64,000 bases of DNA from Paralichthys olivaceus (lineage: Eukaryota; Chordata; Actinopteri; Pleuronectiformes; Paralichthyidae): assembly GCF_024713975.1 (NCBI RefSeq), contig NC_091093.1:30382501-30446500 (forward strand). The letters are read 5' to 3'. Positions 12,855 to 59,007 of this stretch are shown here, piece by piece (positions within the stretch are counted from its first letter, which is position 1; each line of letters begins with the position of its first letter). The notes beneath the pieces were generated by a model. The model was not told where the DNA came from, made no database searches, and saw only the letters and a list, made by a program, of their open reading frames with translations. The translations under genes and the position numbers were made by a program.

Positions 12855-13570
12855 GTCCAGAGGAGATAAACGAAGACGGACAACATGACGGCTGCAAGAG
12901 TGAAGTGAAGTATCTCTATTGCCCCCTGGTGGCCGACTGCAGCATAGGTTGTAAACCCCGCCTCCTCCATGTTAACAGATAGAACCCATGAGCTGTGTCT
13001 CAATTCAGCAACCGCGTCCTTCGGGGGCCTCGGTCTACGCAGTCGATGTCGGCTGCATCCATACGTAGAACATCGGCCGAACCCAAATGAGACGGTCTGG
13101 TCTTCCTATTGCGTCCCCATCTGGTCCCGCCCTTAAAGGGTTCGGGAGGCAGACACCATCTCAGCATTTAAAGTTAAACGTTCCTCTTTGATAAAGTCTA
13201 TAGTTCTGGATCAGGTCCTGACCCATCACTAAGTTATGCTGCTATAGGTCTAGACTGCTGGGGGAACTCCCATCATCCACTGAGCACCTCTCCACCTCTC
13301 TCTGCCCCCCCACATTCACTCATTTACTTATTTTAATACATGTCAATGACTATTTCACTTTGTCCTCCCACAGTCTCTCTCTCTCTTCTTCTCTCTCATT
13401 TCAGATATCTCCGACCCCGGAACCTCAGGACAACAACTTCTCCTGTTACTAATTAAAATACGGTTTCTGTCATTTCAGGTCGTTCTCATCACACTGATGT
13501 TTGTTCAAGTGTTCATGTTTCGGAGATCATCAGTTTAATTTCTGTATCATTTGAGGAGGTGGAGACGTGT
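12855..13570 (+). mobile_element. Nested repeat mosaic: inverted-repeat element split by other fish repeats
   Basis: 12865-12985 carries the left half of the MITE-like family (gacggacaacatgacggctg, ttgccccctggtggccgact, cctcctccatgttaacagat). 13455-13560 carries the right half (cggtttctgtcatttcaggt, cacactgatgtttgttcaag). Between them are a segment starting gtgtctcaattcagcaaccg, resembling hAT-type fish MITE ends, and another widespread fish repeat (ttatgctgctataggtctag, 13220-13260). Boundaries are approximate. Confidence 0.55.
13150..13450 (+). repeat. Widespread teleost repeat fragment
   Basis: tcctgacccatcactaagtt, atgctgctataggtctagac and tgctgggggaactcccatca, followed by a CT-rich stretch, match a repeat I know to be highly abundant in fish genomes. 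Family name not assigned. Confidence 0.5.
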
Positions 13571-14559
13571 TCCTGCCTCAGACAGATGTGTCTCCAGCTG
13601 TGTCTCCACATCAGTAAACTGCAGTGCAGTGACTCAGCCACCAGAGTGCGCTGCTGCTCCACGGAAGGTTTATTCTTCATGTGTTGTTACCTGAGATCAC
13701 GCTCACATACACCTGTTCACTCCTGGAGTCACGTGACGTCCCCACTGGACTGTCCACGGTCACGTCATCCTGCATCCAACCTGATGTTGCGTCATACTCC
13801 CTTCAAAACAAAAGCTAACCAACACCGTTTTATTAGTGCGATGATTCCATCACGTTTCTTTAATATTATTAAACAACACGTTGTGGTTTTATTCCAGAAA
13901 AGAACCGGATCATACAAACTCACTGATGTTCATTTGCAGGAGGAACCACGTCCACCTCCAGGATCTAAACTCTGATGATCTTCCAGTCACAGTGATGACA
14001 GCTGAGACGTTTCCTGTTCACATGGATAAAAATGTTATTTCATTTCCTTTATTTTGCTGCAGCGTTTCCTCTCCTCGTTATTTTTATTTCATGAAAAAAA
14101 AACGTTTAATTTGTTTCTCCTGCACAAACTTATTTTCATGTTCCACAGGCCGATTTGATTCATCGGTTAATTGTAAAAAAACATATGACACACGATGCAC
14201 ATACTCAGAAACACACAATTAATAGATCAGCACAGAAATGTAAAAACAACGTAAGTCGATACAACAAAGAAATATTTAAAAAGAAATCAAAAAAACAGAG
14301 TAAGACACAGACGTATCACAAAGAAATACTAAAACAAACTGTTAATAAAAGGAGTCAGAAAGATGTAAAACAAGAAGAATCAGATGTGACTGAAGAAAAA
14401 TTCAACCTATTATTGTTGTGACTGTTATAATGTTTTTATTATTATCAATAATCCTCAGTAACTGTAGTTTTCTGTCACTTGTTTTAAGTTCATTTAAAAT
14501 TGTTTCTTTTGAAAGGCAGTACCGGATGTGTGTGTGTGTGTGTGGGTATACATCATCTG

Positions 14560-14697
14560 TCTTATTCTGAAAAGCAGTGCCGGATGTGTTTACGTCTTTT
14601 GTCGCCGCCCACTTGACGTATACCTCCGTGGACCTCGAACCTCCGCACCGACCCGCTCTCACTCTGCTCGCCGCCGCTGGGTTGCGGTCACTCGGCC
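14560..14697 (+). promoter_or_regulatory. fhod1: fhod1 5'UTR / proximal promoter region
   Basis: The 140 bases before the fhod1 ATG become abruptly GC- and CpG-rich (cgccgcc, cctccgcaccgacccgc, gctcgccgccgctggg), in contrast to the AT-rich 14.1-14.5 kb stretch upstream. I see no TATA box. This suggests a CpG-type promoter and short 5'UTR, but the transcription start cannot be placed from sequence alone. Confidence 0.45.
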
Positions 14698-39196
<24,499 letters not shown>

Positions 39197-39926
39197 TCGA
39201 TCGATCGATCGCTGATCGTTATTGATTAAAGAGACTGGAATCAGGTCAGCTGATCAGATGAGAGGCTCCGCCCACCGACAGGAGTGACTGATTCAAACTG
39301 AACAAACTTTATTGTCAACACTGTTCACGTGGAAACAGTTAAAACCCAGAGAATCAGTGTGTGGTTTTATAACGTGTTGAAATTAACATGTTGAACAACA
39401 GCAGCTGACTCACACACACAGACACACAAAACACTGCACAACACGCACAGATACACACACTGAACTACACACTCTCAGCTGTTTTTCATTTTTAAATACA
39501 CGAACAAACCTTTTCACAAATTCACAAGTTTCAATGTTTAAAAAGTTCATGTTTTAATTCTTAATGACACACACACACACACACACACACACATAAAATC
39601 CAAACTTTAAAATGTTTGATATTTAAAATACACATGAAGTAAAAATCACTTTCACCAACATTTCACTAAAGTCTGAGTCTGAATCGAACTGAATGTAAAG
39701 AGTGTTTTAAAATTAAATCACTGATCAATATTCTCATTGATTCAGCTGATGAATCAAAGTTAAAGCAGGAAACTGATGAACTGAGACTTTAAAACATTTA
39801 ATGATCATGTTAAATATTAATACAGAAAGTAAATAAGGTTTATTTAACTGACGTTTGTGGTTCAAATATCATTTGTCCTCACGAGAGATTCAGACTCAGA
39901 CCAGGTGAGACGTCACCTTTAAAACC

Positions 39927-39979
<53 letters not shown>

Positions 39980-40218
39980 CATGTCACAGAACTAATCAGA
40001 CTTAAATCACTGAACTGTTTTGTTCCACAACATGTCATTATCACAGCACTGTGTGTGTGTATGTGTGTGCGTGTGTGTGTGTGTATGTGTGTGTCAGCTG
40101 CTTCAGGTCAGTTTGTGTGACTCTGCTGACGAAGACCGTTTTAATTTAAAGAGGAAGATGAACATTTTATAGAAACATTAGAGGAAGAGTGAACCTGTTC
40201 CATGTTCTAAGTAATAAA
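39197..40218 (+). other. fhod1: fhod1 3' flank / 3'UTR with candidate poly(A) signals
   Basis: No coding sequence is visible here. An ATTAAA lies at 39225-39230, 29 bases after the stop. A canonical AATAAA at 40213-40218 is followed by a T-rich stretch, a plausible downstream element. The region also has (CA)n runs at 39569-39592 and 39930-39977 and is otherwise AT-rich. Either signal could end fhod1; the second would give a 3'UTR of about 1 kb. Confidence 0.4.
39930..39977. repeat. (CA)n microsatellite, fhod1 3' flank
   Basis: About 24 CA units between fhod1 and slc9a5; a shorter run is at 39569-39592. Confidence 0.92.
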
Positions 40219-40967
40219 GTTTTTTTTTATAAAATGCAACAGTTTTGTTCGTTTTCTTTAAAATGTCGACGTCTCTGATTCTTAGAAAAACCTTCATTAT
40301 TATTAAAAACTGTATTTTTTTTTATTATAAAAGTTGATAATTGATTAAAACAACTTACTGGTGAAGTTTCATAAGCTTTTATTTTGAAGGCCGCCACAGG
40401 ACAAAATAAAACGCTCCACCAGACGGAGGAGGGGTTTGTGTGTGGTCCGGGGGCCCTGGTCAGGTCTTCCACTTGTTCCCAGGGGCCTCACATAGAGCAG
40501 CTCAGAAGAGCTCGGCTCTGAAGGAGCAACATGGAGTCGCTGCAGTGACGACGGGTTCTGTGTCGGCCTGAGCTGCAGGTGGTGGTCGGGCCTGGGCGTG
40601 GTGGTCGGGCCTGGGCACGCTGGCCCCCAGACTCCCAGCTGACTACAGGGTGCACCTCAGCGTGCTCGAGGAGGAACTGGGAGATGTTGCTGGGGAGACG
40701 AACATCTGGAACATCCTGAATGAAAAAACACTGTTCAGGTTAATCCAGATGTTTTCAACCTTGACCTCTGGGCAGTGGTTCTCTGATCCAGATGTGAAGA
40801 GGTCCAGAGTTCAACAGCCCACATGTTTGTATGTAACACAACTTCATGTCTCGTGACCCCTCCGATCTATCCAGCGACCCTTTAGAGAGACTCGAGCCAG
40901 AGGTTGTGAAACAGGATTGAAATCACTTAAAGGTCAAAATAAAGAAAACCATTTTAAATATGAAGTT

Positions 40968-40970
<3 letters not shown>

Positions 40971-41038
<68 letters not shown>
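40971..41038. repeat. (GT)n microsatellite upstream of slc9a5
   Basis: About 34 GT units ending 206 bases before the slc9a5 ATG, so it lies in or next to the promoter region. Confidence 0.95.
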
Positions 41039-41039
<1 letters not shown>

Positions 41040-41129
41040 TTTAAAGCGGGACTGAGGGGGTCACATGTCCAGCTCCGGTGTCCCCTCCTCCGTGTCTTAC
41101 CGGTGTACGTATAAGTGTGTATGTGTGTG

Positions 41130-41243
41130 TGTGTGTTGGACCGGCCTCCTCCTCCTCCTCCTCCTCCTCCTCCGTGTCCTCTCGGTGTCCCGGTGTGTAT
41201 ATAACAGCTCCGGGATGTCAGCCCGCTGAGCTCCGGGGTAAAG
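41130..41243 (+). promoter_or_regulatory. slc9a5: slc9a5 proximal promoter / 5'UTR candidate
   Basis: A run of TCC triplets (41145-41173) is followed by TATATAA at 41198-41204 and a GC-rich stretch leading to the ATG at 41244. If the TATA-like element is used, transcription would start near 41228 and the 5'UTR would be only about 15 bases, which is short. The TATA match may be incidental and the true start may lie further upstream. Confidence 0.3.
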
Positions 41244-50815
<9,572 letters not shown>

Positions 50816-53200
50816 CCCACACTAATGTCAGGTCGTCCAATAAGAAACCAGCCGGCTCCATCAGTTCTCACCCGAGGTCACTCATACATGACTGCAGACG
50901 AATGTCGCTGGTTCAATTTCACCAAAGTGAATCACGCTGCAGATTTACTTTGTCACAGGAAATAAATGTTTGATCCCCCCCCCCCCCTCACTCACACAGA
51001 AGTAGAAGTGAACAGGAGGTGAAGCCATTGAAACATTTGTGTATATTTGACTGTGCCCTTATTCTGATATGATAATCATCTGTCCAATCACAGCCTCCGC
51101 TCCGCCCACATGGTTCAGAGATGTTTACTCACCTGAGCTCGTTAACGTCACATGACCCGATCAAATCCATGCTCCAGGTTGAATCCTGTGACTCTGTGTT
51201 GACTGTTCACTTCTCTCTTATTGTAAAACCAACATTCTGGTATTTTTACATCTAAATTTCTGTCTTTTCTCGTGTAAAACACTTCACACTGTTTGATGAC
51301 TCACTCATTCTACGTCCAGTCAGAAAGCTTTCTGATATTTATAACTTCCTACATGAACCTACACTGTCCCGTTCATCGGTTTAATCCGTCAGAGTAGCTG
51401 AAGGTGGTGGCGAGACATTGGTGCTCAGAGCTTCTTGTGTCTCGTCCGACATATAAAAAACCACAAAAAGAGTCACAGTCAGTCACATGACTCTTTTCTG
51501 TCTCCTCCGTCCTGCATCTGTTCATTCAGTTAAATGTGATGTTGTATTTTTGTCAGTGGAGTCACATGTCACACTTCCTGTTCGTAGGAGATGACCAGAC
51601 GTTTAATGACAGGATGAGATAAAACTAAGCTTTGTTATTGAACTATAAATATCATGAATATTACATTTATAGAGAATCATTTTAAAGTGTTGCTGCTGCT
51701 TTTTAGAAAAACCAGTGAAGTATTGATCATCTACAGATAATCAGTCGTATTAATCCTGGACCAGTTCACAAAGACTCGTGTTGTAATAAATAACTGTCCT
51801 GTGATGGAGTGAAGATGTGTGTGCACAGCGCCACCTGCAGTTGGACTCCCCGAGGGGACAGAAGTGTTTTGAAGCCTTATCTCTGTCGACGTGTCGAGCG
51901 TCGTTTGTAAAGATCGACTGAGTCGCTTGTTTTTAATGACCAAAGTGTTAAAGCTTCATGAACATGTAGACAGTGTGTGTCTGTCTATAACTGCCTTACT
52001 CTGTGCTGCTTTGTGTGTGTGTGTGTGTGTGTGTGTAGGTGCATTATCCACCAGCAGAATGTGTTCACACTGAATCTGAAGTTTGTGTGTCTTGTTTTGC
52101 CAAAGAGTCAGTTTGTGTTACAGCTTCTGTCGCACAAAGTCCAGCAGCTGCTGCAGCAACTTAACAACACAACAACATCAAGTAACAACACTGCTGTTCA
52201 ACTGGTGTCCATTTTTATATCAGCCTGGACCACAGGAAGAAACACAGACGTCGACAACACTGGATCTATAATGTAGCACATAATCATCACGTCTGGGTTT
52301 AACTATCTTCTCAACAACGATGTTCTGTGAGTCCGTCCTCCCTCACCAGCAGGTCTCATGGTGCCACAGGCATTCAGATTTCCAGGTCCCTGAACGTGTC
52401 GTGCTGCAGCAGCTGCTGGACATCTTTGTCGTCCGTCCTGTCGCCTCGTTGTCTCCCACTGACTGAAATCAGAGAAACATGCCGCTGCTTCTAGAAAAAG
52501 CCTTTACACTGAAAAGATACTTGAACTGGAGCTGACAGAAGGAACCTGAACGCATCACAGCGCGTTAGTTCCAGCTCTCAGCCTCAGATGAAAATTCTGA
52601 CGAGCTGCGGAGTCTTTTAGTTTCATCTGTGATTCGTTGTGTCCAAATTCAAATGTTTGTGTCAAAATGTTGGCGTCAATAAATGTGAGGTGTATTTTTC
52701 TGAGCAAACTCGTCTCTACTGAGTCTGAGAGAAGCACCTGAATGAAACACTGTGAAATATGAACGAGACGCTGAACTAATGTCAAAGTGACGTATAATTT
52801 AAATAATATTTATATATATTTGATTTTGTAGCATGAGTTGAGGAATCAACCGGTTCTTTTACATGAGGACTGTAACATCCGTCACTCACAGATGTTTACT
52901 TTGAGTCATATTTTAGGATGAACTGAGTTTAACCATAAAACATTTGATTCAGAGCCAATAAACTACTGGAAAACTGAAAACAGTTATTTTAAGAGTGAAG
53001 GAATTACATGTTTACCACACATGTCCTCTGCTTCTTCTTGAATTAGTGTTGTGATATATTGTAGTGTGTGTGTGTATAGTGTTTCAGAGTGTGTAGTGTG
53101 GTAACACATGTGGAAGCAGATGTTTTCGTTGTCACAGGTGCCTCTGTTACACCTGAGGATTGTGGGTAGTGTAGTGCTTCTTGACAGGATAACCTAACAT
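50816..53200 (+). other. slc9a5: slc9a5 3'UTR and intergenic DNA
   Basis: No coding sequence is visible. AATAAA at 50961-50966, 146 bases after the stop and followed by a C-rich tract, is the first candidate poly(A) signal. Other AATAAA matches near 52677 and 52957 would give a much longer 3'UTR. A (GT)n run lies at about 52013-52036. The rest is unremarkable AT-rich DNA. Confidence 0.4.
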
Positions 53201-53279
53201 GGGTTCACGGCCTCGTGGTGAGTTTACCTCGGATGGTTAAAATATTGTGGATGACATTTAAAACCAGAGGAGGAGCTGA

Positions 53280-53620
53280 GCTGTGACCCTGGACCCGACC
53301 CCGCCTCTGATTGGCTCAGCTTCAGGAATGGAGAGCGCTGATTGGTCACAGTCAGAACCGTGTCGGGGCGGGAGCGGGAACTCTATTGGAGGAGAGTTCT
53401 ACCTGCGCTGTGACTCACAGGAGGCGCGGGGGCTCCGAACAACCGCCGCTGAGATGCCGGTAAACTGCGGGAGAGCTGCGGGAGAACTGCGGGTGAGCTG
53501 CCGGTGAAAGTGAGTGGAACCGGGGAAACGGATCAAAGCGGATCTGTCATGATCGACTCGTGTCCGCGGGACTTCAGGAGAAGTGACGCAGACCAGCGGC
53601 GAGCACGTGGCTGCTAGCGC
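53280..53620 (+). promoter_or_regulatory. GC/CpG-rich promoter-like block of an unidentified transcript
   Basis: Within 120 bases there are three inverted CCAAT boxes (ATTGG near 53310, 53340 and 53384) and GC boxes (ccccgcc near 53298, gggcggg near 53366). CpG-dense sequence with ctgcggg repeats follows to about 53620. A possible first-exon donor is GCTGCGG/gtgagc near 53490. This arrangement is typical of a TATA-less vertebrate promoter. Direction is inferred as + from the order of boxes and possible donor. In mammals PLEKHG4 follows SLC9A5, but I could not confirm its protein here. Confidence 0.45.
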
Positions 53621-53734
53621 TCATCTGGCGCAGCTAACCAATTAGCATGCTCGGCTATCTGTGACGTGAGCATCAGTTCAGTTTAGTGGCTGCTGGTGCT
53701 AGTTAGCATGTTAGCAACGTGCATTTAACGGTAC

Positions 53735-54410
53735 GTTAGCTGCTGGAGGCTGCTAGTTAATAATGAGTAAGCTTATGGAGGCAGCTAGTTAAAAATGAGT
53801 TAGCTTATGGAGGCAGCTAGTTAAAAATGAGTTAGCTTATGGAGGCAGCTAGTTAATAACGAGTTAGCTGCTGGGACCTGTTAGTTAATATTAAGTTAGC
53901 TTATGGAGGCAGCTAGTTAATAATGATTTAGCTGTTGGAGACTGTTAGTTAATAATAAGTTAGCTGTTGGAGACTGTTAGTTAATTAGTTAGCTGTTGGA
54001 GGCTGCTAGTTAATATTAAGTTAGCTTATGGGGGCAGCTAGTTAATAATGAGTTGCTGTTGGAGACTGTTAGTTAATAATGATTTAGCTGTTGGAGACTG
54101 TTAGTTAATATAAGTTAGCTGTTGGAGACTGTTAGTTAATTAGTTAGCTGTTGGAGGCTGCTAGTTAATATTAAGTTAGCTTATGGAGGCAGCTAGTTAA
54201 TAATGAGTTAGCTGTTGGAGACTGTTAGTTAATGAGTTAGCTGTTGGAGGCTGCTAGTTAATAATAAGTTAGCTGTTGGAGGCAGCTAGTTAATAATGAT
54301 TTAGCTGCTGGGACCTGTTAGTTAATAATAAGTTAGCTGTTGGAGACTGTTAGTTAATTAGTTAGCTGTTGGAGGCTGCTAGTTAATAATAAGTTAGCTG
54401 ATGGAGACTG
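53735..54410. repeat. 32-bp minisatellite next to the promoter-like block
   Basis: About 21 units of roughly 32 bp, each containing gttagctg, ttggagactg or ttggaggctg, and ctagttaataat-like phrases. Variants include cttatggaggcagctag. The array begins about 120 bases downstream of the CpG-rich block and would lie in the first intron of any transcript starting there. Confidence 0.93.
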
Positions 54411-55812
54411 ATTGTAAACAGTAATATTAACCCACATGTAGTCTGGCTTTCATAATTGATATAATAGTATTGAGTGTGTATCTATATGCTCTGGTGTGTA
54501 ATAGTCAATAAATTCACTGATGTATATATTTAAGAAATCATTGATTCCTAAGATGTTGTCAAACCCTCATGACACAGAAATGTAATTGAGGCTTGATATT
54601 TTACAGGTTAACCATAAAATGTTGGTATAAATAAAATGAATATACGCATTCTACCAGATATAAATAATTTAAATAGAATTATTTGAATGTAGGATATAAA
54701 CATAAATGCTAATCTTTTTGCATTTTTAGAAATGTTTTCATATCAGTGAACATGAACACAGAAACAGATTTGGCTGAAACATATAGTCAGTGTGAGCTCC
54801 CTCCGGCCGGTGACTGACACACAGTATTGTGTCCCGGGGGTGTGACTCTCAGCTCCTGCAGTGAAACTGTCTGCATGTGTTTGTGAGTCTCCCCTGCAGC
54901 TACATGTTGAGTAACTGTGCGTGTCCTGAACTGTGCACATTCTGTAGCGTGGGTAACGGAGCGAGAACACGTTCTGTAAGAGCACTGTGAGCAGCTCAGT
55001 CGCTCCTGTGGGTCATGTGATGGATCACTGTGATTGTATGTTGGTGGGAAAGTCCTGCTGTGAATCAGATATTGTTTCCATCATGTTGATCTGATTAACA
55101 GAGCACAGTTAATAAGATGTATTGCGGATCATGATCGATTATCAACTAATGTAATAATATTTTCGATCATTTCTTCTCCTTTCATAAATGATGGACCATT
55201 CCTCTCCTGAAGGAAATAAGTAATAAGCATTTAAGTTTTTTTTGTCCTCATCTTTTAGAGAATTCAAACATCTCTTACTACGGAGGCTGCTGAAATACTT
55301 CCGGGTCATTTCGCTCATTCTAAACCCTCCTGAGCAAAATGGACTATTGGACTGCACCCAGTGGTTCTTAACATTGTCCACTACAGTGTACCGGGGCTGT
55401 GTTCCAGCAGGGGGCGACACCCAGCCTGTTTCTGGTTAGATTAAAACGAATCAGATTCAGTTACAGTAACATGTAGTTTTATCTGGTTGTTAATCTGTTG
55501 AAATGAAAATAATTGAAGAAACCACCATGAACTCACCACATATGTTTCATCTACATACGTCTCTGGGTGACGTCACAGATTTTCCCGGTGGTCGTTGGCA
55601 TTAGTCTGTTCCTGTATGAACCTGTCTGATAAATACACTCTGTTCAACTGTGTGGTTGAAGCTGTTATTTCTGCACAGCAGAGCTGATCATCATATGCAG
55701 TGATCTTCAGTTCCTAACAAACATATTGGAATAAAACCATCTGTAGATGAGTTTATGAACACACTGACTGAAGCTCTCACTGTTTTCTCTACAGCTTCAT
55801 TTTGTTCTAAGG

Positions 55813-55945
55813 TTTACATGTAAACTACAGCTTCGTGTTCAGTTTTACATGTAAACTACAGCTTCGTGTTCAGTTTTAGATGCAAACTACAGCTTCGTGG
55901 TCAGTTTTAGATGCAAACGACAGCTTCGTGTTCAGTTTTAGATTT
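55813..55945. repeat. 31-bp tandem repeat, four copies
   Basis: Unit tttacatgtaaactacagct plus tcgtgttcagt, with copies starting near 55813, 55844, 55875 and 55906. Later copies change acatg to agatg. Confidence 0.85.
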
Positions 55946-56164
55946 GATGTAAAGTGCAGTTGTTCTTCAGACTCATCACACATCTGTTTCACAGCAGCTG
56001 TTCTCAGATCTGTGGCTCCTCTCCCTCCTCAGCTGCTGTTGTAGCTCAGCGCTGATCAGACTTTGAACCCAGTGAAAGCACATACCAGCACCTCAGCAGT
56101 GTGTGTGGGGGGGCGGGGGGGCAGTTCTGCTGTGTCAGACACTTTAGAAGTGTCGTGTCCACTG

Positions 56165-56280
56165 TCTCTTACATTAACTTGTTTAAACTTGTAATTGCTC
56201 CATCTGTTGTGTCTGTAAATCACTTTGCAGACCTATTTCATGAGAGGTTCTATATAAATAAAATTGATTATAAGTAATTT
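56165..56280 (+). repeat. Retroposon 3'-tail-like teleost repeat
   Basis: gtaaatcactttgcagacct followed by gagaggttctatataaataa and aattgattataag resembles the 3' end shared by many fish LINE/SINE-type elements. Only the end is recognisable. Confidence 0.55.
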
Positions 56281-56529
56281 CATCACTGCTCATGTGCAGA
56301 CTCTTTGTAGTGTTGACTGTTTGTCTGGTCGATGTTGATGTTCCTGGTTTAAATCATGAGGATGTGTGGATGATTTGTTTTATCGTCTGATAACCACATA
56401 AATGTTTTGGATATCTGTGGTCTCCGTCTGTCATTTACTGTTTAATTATTCTAATACTAATTATTGTTTTCATAATTAGTTCGTCATTAGATAATTTCTT
56501 ACAGCTTTGTGTTATTTCTATTTTCACAG

Positions 56530-56612
56530 AGCAGGACTGTTGCTCGGCCTCTGGCTCCTGGAACTACAGGTCTGGACTTGAGTCATCGTCTCAGAGCAGA
56601 GGAACAGAGAAG
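56530..56612 (+). other. Candidate exon of unidentified transcript
   Basis: An 83-base stretch is bounded by a good acceptor (ttttcacag/) and a good donor (gagaag/gtaaga). Two of three frames are open throughout, so it could be coding or 5'UTR. I recognise no protein family. It lies 3 kb downstream of the promoter-like block at 53.3-53.6 kb. Confidence 0.3.
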
Positions 56613-56888
56613 GTAAGATGTTTGTCTGCTGCAGGTCAGCGGGGTCACTTGTCTCGGGCCCTAAATGGATGTAATTGGTTGTTTATCAGCAGCTTCACCT
56701 GAGCCAAGTGTTTGAACTAGTTAGTGTGGGACAGCAGAGGAAACGGGGGGGAACTGTCCTGCTCTGTGAACTCATCATGTTGACAGACTGTGACAGTGTT
56801 GATGCAAAGATCAGCTCTGTCACACTCACACAACCTCACAGAGTTGGCTGACATCAGTTGGAGCCAGAGTCTGTGCAGGAGTGATTCA

Positions 56889-57115
56889 GTTGAATTCTAT
56901 TTGTATGGTGCCAAATCATAATATACGTTATCTCAAGGCACTTTACATCGTAAGTTCTTTAAGACTTTAAAAATTGCCGAAACTCAACAGTTCCCACATT
57001 GAGCAGCACTTTGGCAACTGTGGAGAGAAAAAACTCTTTGACTGGAAGTAACCTGTAGAACCAAACTAAAGGTGGGCGACATCTGCCTTGACCGGTTGGG
57101 GTGAGTGGAGAAAAA
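56889..57115 (+). repeat. Very common teleost dispersed repeat, about 225 bp
   Basis: ttctatttgtatggtgccaa, atcataatatacgttatctc, aaggcactttacatcgtaag, ggtgggcgacatctgccttg and accggttggggtgagtggag occur in the order of a repeat found in nearly all spiny-rayed fish genomes. Good support that the organism is a teleost. Confidence 0.8.
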
Positions 57116-57799
57116 TGGGGAATCACCGTGATCACCGATAAATGCTCTTGACCAATTACAAGCTGATCTCAGCTGTCAATCATAATGTCTCAGCCTGTTT
57201 TTAATAAGTGCTTTAGACTGAAAGCAATGAACCACGATAAAGATAAGGAACTTATAGATCAGTGATGTAGGTGTATAAATAAAGTTCTCTCTGAAGCCTG
57301 ATTTAAAAATATTCCAAGCTCTGCAGCTCTGTGTCCGTCCAGCTGGGAGGTCCTGGTCTTTCTTTGGAAGCCGAGCGTCCGGCCCCCGGACCAGCCGGCC
57401 AAGAATGAAGCCATTCTGTGAGGGCTTAGCTCCAGGCCTGTCCCTGCTTCTCATTGGCTGCGTGCAGATTGTTCTCTGAGCTGGAAAACCCTCTCACATT
57501 CTTCTGTGATGAGCTGTAGCTGCCTGCCTGTCAGTCTGAGCCCAGAGCTGTACTTTTCCACCAGAGCACAGAGATGTGCTGTCATCCTCTTCTCACAGCC
57601 GCAGATCACACAGCAACAGTAATTACACAGAACGGCCCAGCAAAGCATGCTGGGTAATCTCCACTACGTGTGACTGCATGCCGGACGTCCAGTCGTCAAA
57701 CTGCACAGATCTAATCAAAGAAGTTTTCTACTCAAACAACATGCAAACAAACGTTAAGATTCACAAATGTAGAAACGCCTCACGGGTCACATCTGGACG

Positions 57800-58005
57800 A
57801 ACGCTGTAGCTACGAGGTTGGTCGACACATCTCCACTTCCTGCCACTGTCCAGAAATGAAGCCAAAATATCTCAAACACGATCGCTGCCATCTTGTGCTG
57901 ATGACTTGATTTGCAGTAGTGATCGTTAAGTGGAGCCATGGCATCAAGGTCCCGCCCATACATGCACTTGATCGATCGCAAGTCAGTCTCAGCTGTCAAT
58001 CATGA
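57800..58005 (-). repeat. Second-subfamily inverted-repeat element, reverse copy without clear ends
   Basis: On the - strand: atcatgattgacagctgaga, cttgatgccatggctccact, aacgatcactactgc and acaagatggcagcgat match the interior of 29512-29806 in order. A shorter related piece (agctgatctcagctgtcaat) is at 57160-57185. The 60-70 codon - strand frame here is part of the repeat. Confidence 0.6.
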
Positions 58006-58938
58006 TGTCACAGCTCGTTCATATGAAATCTGACAAAAAACTTTTAATGTGTAGTTTGATTATTTTTTTGGGGTTCATCTGCTAAAAGTTTATTTTTCAA
58101 AAAGTTGTAATATACTTTCTGGACAATATGGTTGAGTTTAGGACCTGTTGTATTTTATGGAACCTGAATAATTCAAAGTGAACTGGGATCAGATTTTCGA
58201 GTCTTTAAGTGGTGTGACCCGGTTCACCCTCCTGCCCTCGTCCTCCTCTCTACATATTCAGCAGTCGTATGAAAGGAGCCATAAAAGTCTCAGACAGGTT
58301 GAAGTGTTGAGTTCAGGAGCCCCCCCCCCCTCAGGGAGGCCTGGCAGACACCTCAAAGCTTATGGTTCAATAAGACTCCACAGAGGTCCTTTCATGGCAG
58401 AGCTGATTTTTAAATGTCCTGTGCAGCACAACAGAACAGCAGGACCAATTATTCACTCACAGCCAGAGGAGGGGGGGCGATAGGCGACCATTTTAAAGAG
58501 GGGGGGGGGGGGAGGGATGGGGGAGGTCAGTGACTCTGAGGGAGAAAACGATGCTGGAGGAGCCAGAAAGAGAGAGAGGACTTATTTACATCTAAATCAC
58601 TTGTTCCACATTCTCAACTGAGACTCAACGTTGTTCTCACTGACTGAAGATCTGGAGCTTCATAGTTTTATAAATATATAACTTTTATCAGTGTTATTAC
58701 ATCAAGAGGTTTTCATGCTCTCACTCGTCCTCACACTGTTGCTGCAGCTCCTCTTTTCAGCCTCTGTCCAAAACGTTCTGCTCACGAGCTTTACCTTCTT
58801 GACTCACTGCGTTCCTGATCGTATAATGATGTCACCATGGTGTAAATACCTTTAACGTGTGTGTGTGTGTGCGTGCGTGCGTGTGTGCGTGCGTGCGTGT
58901 GTGTGTGTGTGTATTAAACTGTGTCTGTTCTGTTGCAG

Positions 58939-59007
58939 GTTTAACGTCAGATGATCAGAATCAGACTTTAATCAATGTTCAACCTGGAGGACAGTCTACA
59001 GGAGACG
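58939..59007 (+). other. Candidate small exon of unidentified transcript
   Basis: 69 bases sit between tctgttgcag/ and GAGACG/gtaaga. One frame is open and reads GLTSDDQNQTLINVQPGG and onward, with a composition unlike the surrounding repeats. It joins in phase to the candidate at 59375 (GAC-GAG, then TPLSPSVTTKD). I cannot name a family, and the upstream joining frame is interrupted in the 56.5 kb candidate, so an exon may be missing. Confidence 0.33.

Larger units (their letters stand above)
1800..14500. other. Upstream intergenic region, no gene found
   Basis: Apart from the repeats listed separately, I see no exon chain, known protein motif or RNA gene on either strand. Short open frames have no splice context and biased low-complexity content. 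AT-rich 14.1-14.45 kb contains a Lys-rich open frame that looks compositional. Confidence 0.45.

Noticed and set aside
57787..57999. 70-codon - strand frame starting MTAETDLRSIK
   Set aside because: Lies wholly within the dispersed repeat shared with 29.5 kb; no sign of selection for coding.
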